This document shows positions 25,740-33,834 of a stretch of DNA of 64,000 nt, in pieces (the first letter of the stretch is position 1; every line of letters starts with the position of its first letter). The position numbers and the translations under genes are program-made. Under the pieces are notes generated by a model. That model was given only the letters and a program-made list of their open reading frames with translations, was not told the DNA's origin and searched no databases. Source of the stretch: Oscillospiraceae bacterium (lineage in GTDB: Bacteria; Bacillota; Clostridia; Oscillospirales; Ruminococcaceae); the NCBI GenBank assembly GCA_017439985.1, contig JAFSIC010000043.1, positions 1 through 64,000 on the forward strand, read 5' to 3'.

Positions 25740-26945
25740 TTACCAGCAGCGAATGATGTCTGCGTAGAAGGCATTGAGTTCCTCTACGGTATCGAAGTTC
25801 GCCATGTACATCTGGTTGCCCATTGCACCGGAGAGAGCGTCTGGGATACGGTCCACCATCTTCATGTGGGAGCCGTATTTTGCCATAATATCGTCTTTGG
25901 ACATCACGTAGTTTTTGCTGTCACGCAGACCTGCGAAGCCGCAGAAGTAGTGCTGGCCGTCGGTCAGAGTGGAGTGATCGAATGCGATCATATCAGCCCA
26001 GATTTTATAAACATCGGTGCTGTTTGCAAAGTTGATCATATCCGGAGAGAAGCCGCCACATGGACGCATATTAACTTCCAGAGCTACAACATCGCCTTTT
26101 TTACCCATACCTTCCTGGTCCTGAGTTAGGCGGAAGAATTCAAAGTGAACAAAGCGGCTCTTAACACCAAAGCTTTCGATGGTTGCACGACCTGCTCTGC
26201 GCACATCATCCGGCAGATCTTTTACGATGTAGAACAGAGAGTCGTCAGCATTGTTTACCACATCCATGATGGACAGTGGGGTCACGTTGCCGGTTTCAAA
26301 CATTGGAACACCGTTGGAGTCGATAATGGCATCATAGGAGTTTACTTCCGCATGGATGAACTCTTCCATGATGTACTGGGTATTTGGAATTTTGGTTGCA
26401 AAGAAATGAGCCAAATCTTCCTCAGAGGAAATTTTGTGAGTATCGGAAGCGCCAACGCCGTTGTCCGGTTTGGTGATTACAGGGTAGCCAACCTCGTTGA
26501 TGAAGTTCATGCAGCCGTCCCAGTCTTCAACCAGATAGTAGCGTGCCACAGGAATACCGGCTTTGATGTAGAATTCCTTCATTTTGGATTTGTACTTGAT
26601 GCGTGGAATGTCTTCGTTATGGAAGCCGCTTGCAATGTTGAAATCGGTACGAAGCGCAGCATCACGTTCCAGCCAGTATTCGTTGTTGGATTCCAGCCAG
26701 TCAATACGGCCGTATTTCCAGGTGAAGAAAGCTACCGCACGGTATACTTCATCGTAATTTTCCATGCTGCCAACCTTGAAGTATTCGGTCAGGCTTTCTT
26801 TCAGCTCCGGCAGAAGCTCGTCGTATGGCTGATCGCCGATACCCAGAACATTCAGGCCGTTGTTTTTCAGTTCACGGCAGAATTTCCAGTAGTTTGTAGG
26901 GAAGTTTGGAGAAATAAAAATAAAGTTTTTCATCGAGTTTCTCAT
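25740..26945 (-). CDS. ATP-grasp family ligase of unknown substrate
   Basis: 401 residues. The N-terminal 110 residues look like a pre-ATP-grasp nucleotide-fold domain; the ATP-grasp fold follows (about 125-335) with VGYPVITKPDNGVGASDTHK for ATP binding, YIMEEFIHAEVNSYDAI and VALEVNMRPCGGF for magnesium and phosphate. Such enzymes form a carboxylate-amine bond by way of an acyl phosphate. The substrate cannot be inferred. The start at 26945 has AGGAAAAGAG upstream; ATG 26933 is an alternative. An esterase gene lies 72 bases upstream on the same strand. Confidence 0.8.
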   Translation of the reverse strand: MRNSMKNFIFISPNFPTNYWKFCRELKNNGLNVLGIGDQPYDELLPELKESLTEYFKVGSMENYDEVYRAVAFFTWKYGRIDWLESNNEYWLERDAALRTDFNIASGFHNEDIPRIKYKSKMKEFYIKAGIPVARYYLVEDWDGCMNFINEVGYPVITKPDNGVGASDTHKISSEEDLAHFFATKIPNTQYIMEEFIHAEVNSYDAIIDSNGVPMFETGNVTPLSIMDVVNNADDSLFYIVKDLPDDVRRAGRATIESFGVKSRFVHFEFFRLTQDQEGMGKKGDVVALEVNMRPCGGFSPDMINFANSTDVYKIWADMIAFDHSTLTDGQHYFCGFAGLRDSKNYVMSKDDIMAKYGSHMKMVDRIPDALSGAMGNQMYMANFDTVEELNAFYADIIRCW

Positions 26946-27017
26946 CTCTTTTCCTGTTTGTTGCTTTTGTTTTTTCTTTTATTGAAGCCGATCGCGGCTT
27001 TTGATACATTGATTCTG

Positions 27018-27776
27018 TTAGTACATCAGCGTACTGATGATAAAGGGCAGCTGTTTTTCCCAGCTTGCCTCGGAGTGTTCTCCTTTTGGGATCATGCGGC
27101 TGCTCAATAAGATTCGTTTTTTCTGCAGCTGCGTCATGACCTGTGTGTATGATTTGTGCATGCCTTTTCGGCGTTTCATTTCATTTTCACCGTAGTCCAT
27201 ATAGAGCACAGTGTCCATTTTCATGGCGGAGTGGCGAATCATCTCGCAAATCCCCTCCGGATTCACCCACAGAGAAGGTGAAATCGCTGCTGCACGACCA
27301 AATACATGATTATACTCTACCGCAGCGTAAAGAGCCATCAAGCCGCCCATCGAGCTGCCTGCGATGAATGTATGCCGACGGTCCGGCATGGTCCGAAGCT
27401 GAGCATCAATGAAAGGTTTCAGTTCATTGACAAACCATTCCATGGTCTCCTGTCCCCTGCCGTCTACATGACCAAAGGTATCATCCTCAAAAGTAAAAGG
27501 CGAATATTCTTTCAAGCGTCCGTTGTCCGGGTCGTGACTGCACTCTACAGCTACAATGATCAGCTGTGTCTTGCTCTGATCCATGTACTTCTTCAGTCCC
27601 CAGCTTTTGCCGTAGGTCGCATCGGAATCAAAGAAGAGATTATGCCCATCAAACATATAAAGAACCGGATAACGGCGTTTGCTGTTCCAGCGATAGGATT
27701 CGGGCAGATAAACATAGACCCGACGTTCCTCATCACCGCTCAGTTCCGGAATCGTAATATTCCATTTTTTAACCAT
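27018..27776 (-). CDS. Putative esterase (esterase D / Fes-like)
   Basis: 252 residues. YPVLYMFDGHNLFFD (36-50) and AGSSMGGLMALYAA, with nucleophile S142, are typical of the putative esterase family (PF00756-like) that includes enterochelin and other small ester hydrolases. A histidine in KGEHSEASW near the C-terminus completes the triad. There is no signal peptide. The start at 27776 has GGAGG five bases upstream. It is followed by the ATP-grasp gene, and the pair may act on one small molecule (inference). Confidence 0.85.
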   Translation of the reverse strand: MVKKWNITIPELSGDEERRVYVYLPESYRWNSKRRYPVLYMFDGHNLFFDSDATYGKSWGLKKYMDQSKTQLIIVAVECSHDPDNGRLKEYSPFTFEDDTFGHVDGRGQETMEWFVNELKPFIDAQLRTMPDRRHTFIAGSSMGGLMALYAAVEYNHVFGRAAAISPSLWVNPEGICEMIRHSAMKMDTVLYMDYGENEMKRRKGMHKSYTQVMTQLQKKRILLSSRMIPKGEHSEASWEKQLPFIISTLMY

Positions 27777-27877
27777 AATGTCCTCCATTCTGCAAGACAA
27801 GTGGCTTCCGTCTTATAAATATACCACGAAAGCTACGACTATGACAAGCCTTTTTCACAGTTTAACCGAAAAAAGCG

Positions 27878-27916
27878 CAAAAATACAGAGACAGGCCGAA
27901 ACTTCGACCTGTCTCT
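27878..27916 (-). terminator. Terminator after the Wzz-like gene
   Basis: AGAGACAGG with CCTGTCTCT forms the base of a hairpin (27887-27916) that overlaps the stop codon; GTATTTTTG follows on the minus strand. Confidence 0.75.
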
Positions 27917-29114
27917 ATTTCATTTCATCTAATAAAATCACACCTGGAACAGCCGCTCCGCAGCTTTCCAGCTCTTTCGCTGCCGCTGTAAGATTGTCCC
28001 GATTGCTCCGTCCAAGCTGCGCCACCAAAAGAACTGCGTCAGTCTCACTGCAAAGCCCCAGAGCATCTCCGCACTCATCCAAAGAAGGAAGCAGCAGAAT
28101 GACCCAATCGAATTCCCTGCTCCATTGCTGCAGCAGCTGCTTCATCGCCTCCGAAGACAGCAGTTCCGCTGCCCGTTCCTCCCCGTATTCGGCAGGCAGG
28201 AGATATAAATTCTCCTGTTTTGAGCTGTGGGAAATCAATTCTTCCGCAGAACCGCAGAGCAGTTCTGCCAATCCCTTCGGAGCAAGCTTCTCCCTCCGTG
28301 CCAGTTCCGGTTTACGAAAATCGCACTCCACCAGCAGAACTCGCTTACTCAATGAGGCCAGTGAGCAAGCCTGATGATAACTTACATCCAGCGCGTCCAC
28401 CTGTTTTCCCGATGGTACAAACGCCAAAATCGTTCCCCTGTTCTCCTGTTGGAATTGATGCAGCAGCCGACTTCTCAGCTTACGGATATCTTCCCTTTCG
28501 TTTGAACGGGAAATCGAAGCCAAAATCCTCATCGGCACATCCTCTTCCTTGCGGATACGATGGTCCGTCTGAGCCATCAGAAGAACCATTGCGGTTGATG
28601 CAAAAATTCCCATCAGCGCTCCCGCCAGTGTCCACAAAGACAGAGAATAATCGTTGATTTCTGCCGGTTCGGCCGGGTCTATGATCTGCAGGGTTCCAAT
28701 TTCCTTAAGCTGTTCGGCATAGTGCGGAAGAACTTCCTCCACTGCGGCAGCCAAAGTCATCGCAGTATCTGCATCCTCAGCACAAACTTTCAGCTCCATG
28801 AAGCCGATTTCCCCCTCGGGAGTTGCCTTCAAATGTTCTCTCAGTTCCTCCCGTCCCAAAGGCAAGGCGGCTTTTTCAATGATCTTATCCTGAACTGTTT
28901 TGCTTTCCAGTAGAATCAGGCAGCGATCTACCGCATCATTTCCTCCGGCATAAAACAACAGCTCCACCTCGTAGCTTCGAGGCAGTATCATTGCTACCGA
29001 AGTTGCCATCAATGCAGCCAGCAGACCTGCTAAAAGAATCGCCCAGATTTGTCGTTTTACCGCCTGCAGCAGTCGGGAAAAGTCAAAATCGAAGTAATCC
29101 TGTTGCTCTGTCAT
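27915..29114 (-). CDS. Wzz/BY-kinase-like protein with degenerate ATP site
   Basis: 399 residues. Membrane segments (about 24-43 and 156-181) flank an outer-face Wzz-type domain, then comes a cytoplasmic domain placed like a bacterial tyrosine kinase, as in polysaccharide copolymerases. The kinase motifs are altered: Walker A reads VPSGKQVDAL (233-242) rather than GEGKST, the A' motif reads LLVECDFRKPEL, and Walker B reads ILLLPS where IIDTPP is usual. No C-terminal tyrosine cluster exists. The start at 29114 has GGAGGG. No glycosyltransferases are nearby. It may be a non-catalytic regulator of chain length or export. Confidence 0.72.
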   Translation of the reverse strand: MTEQQDYFDFDFSRLLQAVKRQIWAILLAGLLAALMATSVAMILPRSYEVELLFYAGGNDAVDRCLILLESKTVQDKIIEKAALPLGREELREHLKATPEGEIGFMELKVCAEDADTAMTLAAAVEEVLPHYAEQLKEIGTLQIIDPAEPAEINDYSLSLWTLAGALMGIFASTAMVLLMAQTDHRIRKEEDVPMRILASISRSNEREDIRKLRSRLLHQFQQENRGTILAFVPSGKQVDALDVSYHQACSLASLSKRVLLVECDFRKPELARREKLAPKGLAELLCGSAEELISHSSKQENLYLLPAEYGEERAAELLSSEAMKQLLQQWSREFDWVILLLPSLDECGDALGLCSETDAVLLVAQLGRSNRDNLTAAAKELESCGAAVPGVILLDEMK

Positions 29115-29170
29115 CCGCCACCCTCCTTTCATACAGTAGCATTGTAGCATGGAATATGATTTATCGCAAG

Positions 29171-29199
29171 AAAAAGGACCTCTTTCGAGGTCCTTTTTT
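29171..29199 (-). terminator. Terminator after the binding-protein gene
   Basis: AAAAAGGACCTC and GAGGTCCTTTTT form a 12-bp stem with a TTTC loop, with T residues on both sides. Confidence 0.9.
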
Positions 29200-29215
29200 G
29201 TGGTGAAAGAATTGA

Positions 29216-31546
29216 CTATTCGCCGAGAACTGGGGTCCAAGCTTTAGCCATGATAGCGTCAACGTCATCCATGGAAGTGATCAGGCCCAAACGAACGTAG
29301 TTTTCAACGGTCTCGCGCAGGGTTCTTTCGGTGAATTTTTCACCCAGACCGAACTGCAGGGAGTTGTTCAGCATAACGTTCATATCGAAGTCAGCAGAGT
29401 TCATGTTGAGGTCGATCAGCATCTGAGTAGCTTCTTCTGGATTTTCACGCATGTAGGAGTGAGCTTTCTGAACAGCCTGTACGATTTTTTTAGCATGTAC
29501 TGGGTTTTCTCTTACATAAACACCGGACATAGCGATTACGCAGCAGTTGTTGTCAGCAAAGTCTTCGTCCAGCAGGGAACGGATGCATTTCAGTTTGCCT
29601 TCTTTAACCATGTTGTAAGCGAAGGTATCGGACAGCAGAGCGCCGGAGATTTCACCGTTTTCCATAGCAGCAACGCAAGCATCAGTGGAAACCTGAATCA
29701 GGGTAACATCGGTCTGTGGGTTGATGCCGTCAGCATCCAGCAGCAGAGCGGTGATGTTGTAGTCGGAAGCACCAATACCGTTTGGTACTGCAACCTGGGT
29801 GCCTTTCAGGTCAGAGGTGGTGTTGTAGTTGGAGTCAGCCAGAACGTAGATGGATTTGCAGCCGATGTGAGCGCCGCCTACGAAGGTCAGGTCAACGTCG
29901 TTGGTGCAAGGAACCAGCATGGTAGCGATGTGGCCTACTGCAACGTGGTTTTTGTTGGTACCCAGAGCGATGGTGTAAGTGTCGCCGCCTTTGGAACCTT
30001 CCGCGGTCAGACCAGCTTCTGCGTAGTAGCCAAGTTTGTCAGCGATGGTAGGACCGGAGGTGCAGCCGTCAGACATCCAGTACTGTACAGGCTGGCCGTA
30101 TGCAGGTTCTTTTTCCATAGCTGCTTTTTCTTCTGCGGTTGGAGTCAGATCAAAATCAGCATATTCGATAGCGCGGCCATCGATTTCAACTGGAACAAAC
30201 ATTTTGTCCCACTGACCGGAAGTGGAAGCTTCCCAGGAGTTCAGATGCTCGGAAGCAACTGCAGTGTCGCCGCCTTCAGCGTCCATTGCGTTGGTGTAGG
30301 TAGGAGCAACGTAGCCGATAGGAGCAACTGGAGATTCTGGACCGTTTACGCTCAGCTGTTTCTGTGGGATGATAGCATCTGCTGGAACAACTGGGTCACC
30401 TACGGTGTAGCCTTCGTCCATATCTTCGTCAGGGCAAACTGGAGTCCATGCCAGGTCGAGCAGTTCAGCAGCATTGTCGGTGGTGATGTCAGCTGGGAAC
30501 ATGCCGAGACGCAGGTAGTCGTCGATGATTTCTTCCAGAGCGCGTTTGGTGAAGGCGTCAGACAGACCGAAGTACAGAGTTTTCCAGAAGGTCAGCTGAT
30601 CTTCGTATTCACCGGTCATGCTGTCGTTGTCAAACATCATCTGAACAGCATCTTCTGCATGCAGACGAGCGTATTCACCAGCGCGTTTGATTGCTTTAAC
30701 AACGTATTTTGCATGAACAGGGTTCTGTTCGATGAAGTCGTTGTTCATAGCGGTAACGCAGCAAGGCTCATCCTGGAATTCAGGAGTGAAGGTCAGGGAT
30801 ACAACGTTGGTCATTTTGTCTGCAAAGTCGTTAGCAGCTACATAGTAGTCAGAGTATACAGCAGCGTCAACTTCGCCGTTCATCATAGCCTGAGTAGAGG
30901 TGGAGGAACCTTCGATTACAACCCATTCAACTTCGGAAGTTGGGTCGATACCGAATTCGTCCAGCAGACGGTAAGCAATGTTCATGTCGGATTCACCGAT
31001 ACCGTCATGGATTGCGATACGTTTGCCTCTCAGGTCTTCAACAGTTTTGATGTTGTTTTCGTTCAGGGAGTAGATGGATTTACAACCAATGTGGGCACCG
31101 CATACGAAGGTCATGTCTACGCCTTTAGCAACTGGAACCAGCATGGTAGCGATATGGTCAGTACCCCACATAGCCTGGCCGGTACCAACAGTGGTAACTA
31201 CAGAGCCGCCTTTGAGGGATACAGCGTTGATGCCGTATTCTTCGTAGTAGCCCAGAAGTTCTGCCTGATATTTAGCGGATACGCAAGCACCGCCGTTGAA
31301 CAGGTAGTTGATTTCCTGGCCGAATACTGGTTCAGCTTTCATAGCTTCCCAGTCTTCTGCAGGAACTGCAGCCGGACGGTTTGGATCGTCAGCTGGAGCA
31401 GCAGGGGTGGTCACTGCTGGAGTGGATGGAGCTGCTGGGGTGGATGGAGCTGCTGGAGTTTCAGCTGGTGCGGAAGAACCGCAAGCTGCCAGAGAAGCAA
31501 CCATAGCCAGTGCCAGAGCGCCACTGGTAATCTTTTTCAGATTCAT
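29216..31546 (-). CDS. Lipoprotein with two tandem SsuA/NMT1-type binding domains
   Basis: 776 residues, more than twice the usual length. A signal peptide ends in lipobox LAAC with C22, followed by a Pro/Ala/Thr linker. Two homologous substrate-binding domains follow (about 73-371 and 480-776). Both contain GHIATMLVP or DHIATMLVP, GAHIGCKSIY (C155 and C563), a CC pair (262-263 and 668-669), NPVHAK (275-280 and 681-686) and a final AWTPV. Another cysteine pair is C88 and C495. It is last in the permease-ATPase-binding protein operon, after a hairpin. The substrate is unknown; the family includes binders of sulfonates, nitrate and pyrimidine precursors. Confidence 0.88.
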   Translation of the reverse strand: MNLKKITSGALALAMVASLAACGSSAPAETPAAPSTPAAPSTPAVTTPAAPADDPNRPAAVPAEDWEAMKAEPVFGQEINYLFNGGACVSAKYQAELLGYYEEYGINAVSLKGGSVVTTVGTGQAMWGTDHIATMLVPVAKGVDMTFVCGAHIGCKSIYSLNENNIKTVEDLRGKRIAIHDGIGESDMNIAYRLLDEFGIDPTSEVEWVVIEGSSTSTQAMMNGEVDAAVYSDYYVAANDFADKMTNVVSLTFTPEFQDEPCCVTAMNNDFIEQNPVHAKYVVKAIKRAGEYARLHAEDAVQMMFDNDSMTGEYEDQLTFWKTLYFGLSDAFTKRALEEIIDDYLRLGMFPADITTDNAAELLDLAWTPVCPDEDMDEGYTVGDPVVPADAIIPQKQLSVNGPESPVAPIGYVAPTYTNAMDAEGGDTAVASEHLNSWEASTSGQWDKMFVPVEIDGRAIEYADFDLTPTAEEKAAMEKEPAYGQPVQYWMSDGCTSGPTIADKLGYYAEAGLTAEGSKGGDTYTIALGTNKNHVAVGHIATMLVPCTNDVDLTFVGGAHIGCKSIYVLADSNYNTTSDLKGTQVAVPNGIGASDYNITALLLDADGINPQTDVTLIQVSTDACVAAMENGEISGALLSDTFAYNMVKEGKLKCIRSLLDEDFADNNCCVIAMSGVYVRENPVHAKKIVQAVQKAHSYMRENPEEATQMLIDLNMNSADFDMNVMLNNSLQFGLGEKFTERTLRETVENYVRLGLITSMDDVDAIMAKAWTPVLGE

Positions 31547-31584
31547 GATTTTTCGTCTCCTTTTTTAATTGGGATATATACCTG

Positions 31585-31616
31585 AAAAAGAGGAAATGAA
31601 GCCATTTCCTCTTTTT
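31585..31616 (-). terminator. Intercistronic hairpin before the binding-protein gene
   Basis: AAAAAGAGGAAATG and CATTTCCTCTTTTT form a perfect 14-bp stem with a four-base loop between the ATPase and binding-protein genes. It could stop part of the transcription or protect an mRNA end after processing. Confidence 0.8.
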
Positions 31617-31627
31617 GAAGGACTGAA

Positions 31628-32407
31628 TTATTCTTCGTGTTTACCGCCGAAGTGGAGTTTGTTCAGAATCTCGTTACGGTATTTAACGAAGGATTCGGAA
31701 GAACGATCGCGTGGATATGCATCCGGAATTTTAATATCAGCAACGATGCGGCCAGGATTTGCATCCATAACCAGTACGCGGGTACCCATGTAGATCGCTT
31801 CGTCAACGTCGTGGGTAACCATCAGCGCCAGCTGTTTTCTTTCTTTCCAGATATCCAGGATCTCGTCCTGCATGTTCATACGGGTGAATGCGTCCAGCGC
31901 ACCCAGAGGTTCGTCCAGAGTCAGGATCTCAGGTTCACTGATCAGAGTACGTGCCAGAGCAACACGCTGTGCCATACCGCCGGAGAGCTGTGCAGGATAG
32001 TCGTTGCGGAAAGATTCCAGACCAATGACTTTCAGCATTCTGTCCACTTTGTGCTGATTTTCTTTCAGTTTGCCCTGTACCTGCAGAGAGAAGCCGATGT
32101 TTTTCTCAACAGTCAGCCATGGGAACAGGGTTGGTTTCTGGAATACCATACCGCGGTTTGGAGAAGGTTCGGTAACTTCTTCCCCGTTTACGGTAACTTT
32201 ACCGGCAGTTGGTGGGATCAGTGCGGTAACCAGACGGAGAATGGTGGATTTACCACAACCGGATGGACCTACCAGAGAGATGAACTCACCGCTTTCCATG
32301 GTAACGCTTACGTTATCCAGTGCATGAGTAACTTCGTCCGCTTCAACTTTTGCAAAGCTCTTGGAAACACCTTCGAGCTTCAATGTTACATGTCTATTCT
32401 CAGCCAT
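31628..32407 (-). CDS. ABC transporter ATPase (SsuB/TauB type)
   Basis: 259 residues. Walker A GPSGCGKST (about 49), the Q-loop MVFQKPTLFPW, signature LSGGMAQRVALARTL, Walker B ILTLDEPLGALDAFTR and the H-loop MVTHDVDEAIYM are intact. The sequence fits importers of the nitrate, sulfonate and bicarbonate type. It starts immediately after the permease stop, with GGAGCTG in the permease end as ribosome binding site. Confidence 0.93.
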   Translation of the reverse strand: MAENRHVTLKLEGVSKSFAKVEADEVTHALDNVSVTMESGEFISLVGPSGCGKSTILRLVTALIPPTAGKVTVNGEEVTEPSPNRGMVFQKPTLFPWLTVEKNIGFSLQVQGKLKENQHKVDRMLKVIGLESFRNDYPAQLSGGMAQRVALARTLISEPEILTLDEPLGALDAFTRMNMQDEILDIWKERKQLALMVTHDVDEAIYMGTRVLVMDANPGRIVADIKIPDAYPRDRSSESFVKYRNEILNKLHFGGKHEE

Positions 32408-33490
32408 TTATTTCACAGCTCCAATCTGCCAACGGAGAACGCGGCGTTTAATCAAATCCAGTGCTTTGGTTACTGCGGTGAAGATGAAGCAGATCACAAA
32501 CAGTGCTGCGAACATCTTGTCGTAGGAAGCCCAGGATTTAGCCCAGGTCATGTACCAGCCCAGACCGGCTTTTACACCCATCATTTCAGCGATCATAATT
32601 GCAGTACAAGCGGAAGACATTGCCTGAGTGCAGCCGGAAAGGATGGAAGGCATTGCGTGTGGAATTGCAACTTTGAATACCAGCTGACGCTCGGTAGCAC
32701 CCAGAGTTTTTGCTGCTTCAAAGTAGTCTTTGTCAACGTTCTGGATACCGTTCATGGAAGCAACGGTAACTGCGAACCAGGAACCCAGTGCGATGATGAA
32801 TACTGCACCGCCGAACAGAGAGGATGCAACTACCATGATGATAGGAATCCAAGTGGAAGTAGGGATAGGGCCAAGGAATTTGATGATAGGAGTTACCCAG
32901 TAACGTACACGTTCGAAGTAACCACAGCAAATACCGGTTACCAGACCCAAAGCAACACCGATGAAGTAACCCAGGAACATCAGTCTCAGGGTATGGAGAG
33001 TACATTCAATGATGTAAGCTCTGTCGATCCATGCGATGTTGATGATGTAGTTCATGCAAGGTACGAATGGCTGAGTCAGAACACCGGTTTTCAGGGTCAG
33101 GTAGTCATAAGCAGCCAGCAGCAGGAACAGCGCAGCAAAGAGAGGTGCGCGGTACAGCAGCTTGTCATGGACTGTTTTATCGCCCATACCTTTTTTGATG
33201 AAGGCATACAGGAAGTAGAGAACATACAGGGATACGAGAATGATCAGGAAGCCCATGTAGGTCATCGGATTATTGTTTGGAGAATTGTTTGGAACGAAAT
33301 GGTATTCACCGATCGCGATCAGTCCGCATACAACCGGCAGCAGCATGATGACAAGATCCAGGAATTTCTGGAACGGGGTCTTCTGCCTTTCTTCCAGCTC
33401 TTTGAGCTGCTGACGAGTCAGCTTATCAAGCTGAGCCATCTGTTCCATTGACGGCTTGTTTCTTGTGCTGTCCAATGGTTGATACTTCAT
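32408..33490 (-). CDS. ABC transporter permease with extended N-terminus
   Basis: 360 residues, about 100 longer than typical SsuC permeases. A hydrophilic, Gln/Lys-rich start (1-40) and about three extra membrane segments precede the BPD_transp_1 domain (about 165-350). The EAA loop is EAAKTLGATERQLVFKVAIP, then HAMPSIL, which contacts the ATPase. It is the first gene of the ABC operon with a GAGGAG site. An upstream element at 33532-33554 is shared with the operon at 38402. Confidence 0.9.
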   Translation of the reverse strand: MKYQPLDSTRNKPSMEQMAQLDKLTRQQLKELEERQKTPFQKFLDLVIMLLPVVCGLIAIGEYHFVPNNSPNNNPMTYMGFLIILVSLYVLYFLYAFIKKGMGDKTVHDKLLYRAPLFAALFLLLAAYDYLTLKTGVLTQPFVPCMNYIINIAWIDRAYIIECTLHTLRLMFLGYFIGVALGLVTGICCGYFERVRYWVTPIIKFLGPIPTSTWIPIIMVVASSLFGGAVFIIALGSWFAVTVASMNGIQNVDKDYFEAAKTLGATERQLVFKVAIPHAMPSILSGCTQAMSSACTAIMIAEMMGVKAGLGWYMTWAKSWASYDKMFAALFVICFIFTAVTKALDLIKRRVLRWQIGAVK

Positions 33491-33531
33491 TGTGCATACA
33501 CTCCTCTTTGGTTATTTTGATTGAAAAGAGT

Positions 33532-33554
33532 TTGATTTTTGGCGAAATTTCACC
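33532..33554 (-). promoter_or_regulatory. Shared 22-bp element, copy 1
   Basis: Plus-strand TTGATTTTTGGC, then GA, then AATTTCAC. It recurs at 38590-38611 with only the two middle bases changed. Here GGCGAAATTTCACC is also a near-palindrome (12 of 14). It lies about 42 bases before the permease start. A binding site for the PucR-family regulator is a natural guess. Confidence 0.6.
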
Positions 33555-33599
33555 AAGGTTTTTGTTAATTCTTAGTTTAACCCAGAGGAATGGAAATGT

Positions 33600-33757
33600 C
33601 GAAAAGATAATTTTTATACAAAATCCCTGATATATCGTTTTTTTCTATACTTTTACATATTTTGGATTTCTTTGATAAGCTTAAGGAATCATATAATCAT
33701 TTTCCCTGTTGTTGATAAGCAAAAGATATGTCAACTATTTGAAAATTTTTGAATAAA
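33600..33757. other. AT-rich upstream region of the ABC operon with a repeated nonamer
   Basis: No gene is seen. TTGATAAGC occurs at 33672-33680 and 33712-33720, exactly 40 bp apart, which would place both on the same face of the helix. No clear -35 and -10 pair could be chosen. Confidence 0.45.
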
Positions 33758-33789
33758 AAAAGAACAAGAGAAACTTCCCTTGTTCTTTT
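33758..33789 (-). terminator. Terminator after the PucR-family gene
   Basis: AAAAGAACAAG and CTTGTTCTTTT form an 11-bp stem, followed on the minus strand by a run of T residues (33760-33755). Confidence 0.85.
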
Positions 33790-33834
33790 CCAATCAATTT
33801 ATTATATTTTTTGCACAAATTCCATCAGAAAAAC

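Noticed and set aside
29459-31585. Long plus-strand frame opposite the binding-protein gene
   Set aside because: Low-complexity antisense shadow; the minus-strand product has a lipobox and two clear domains.
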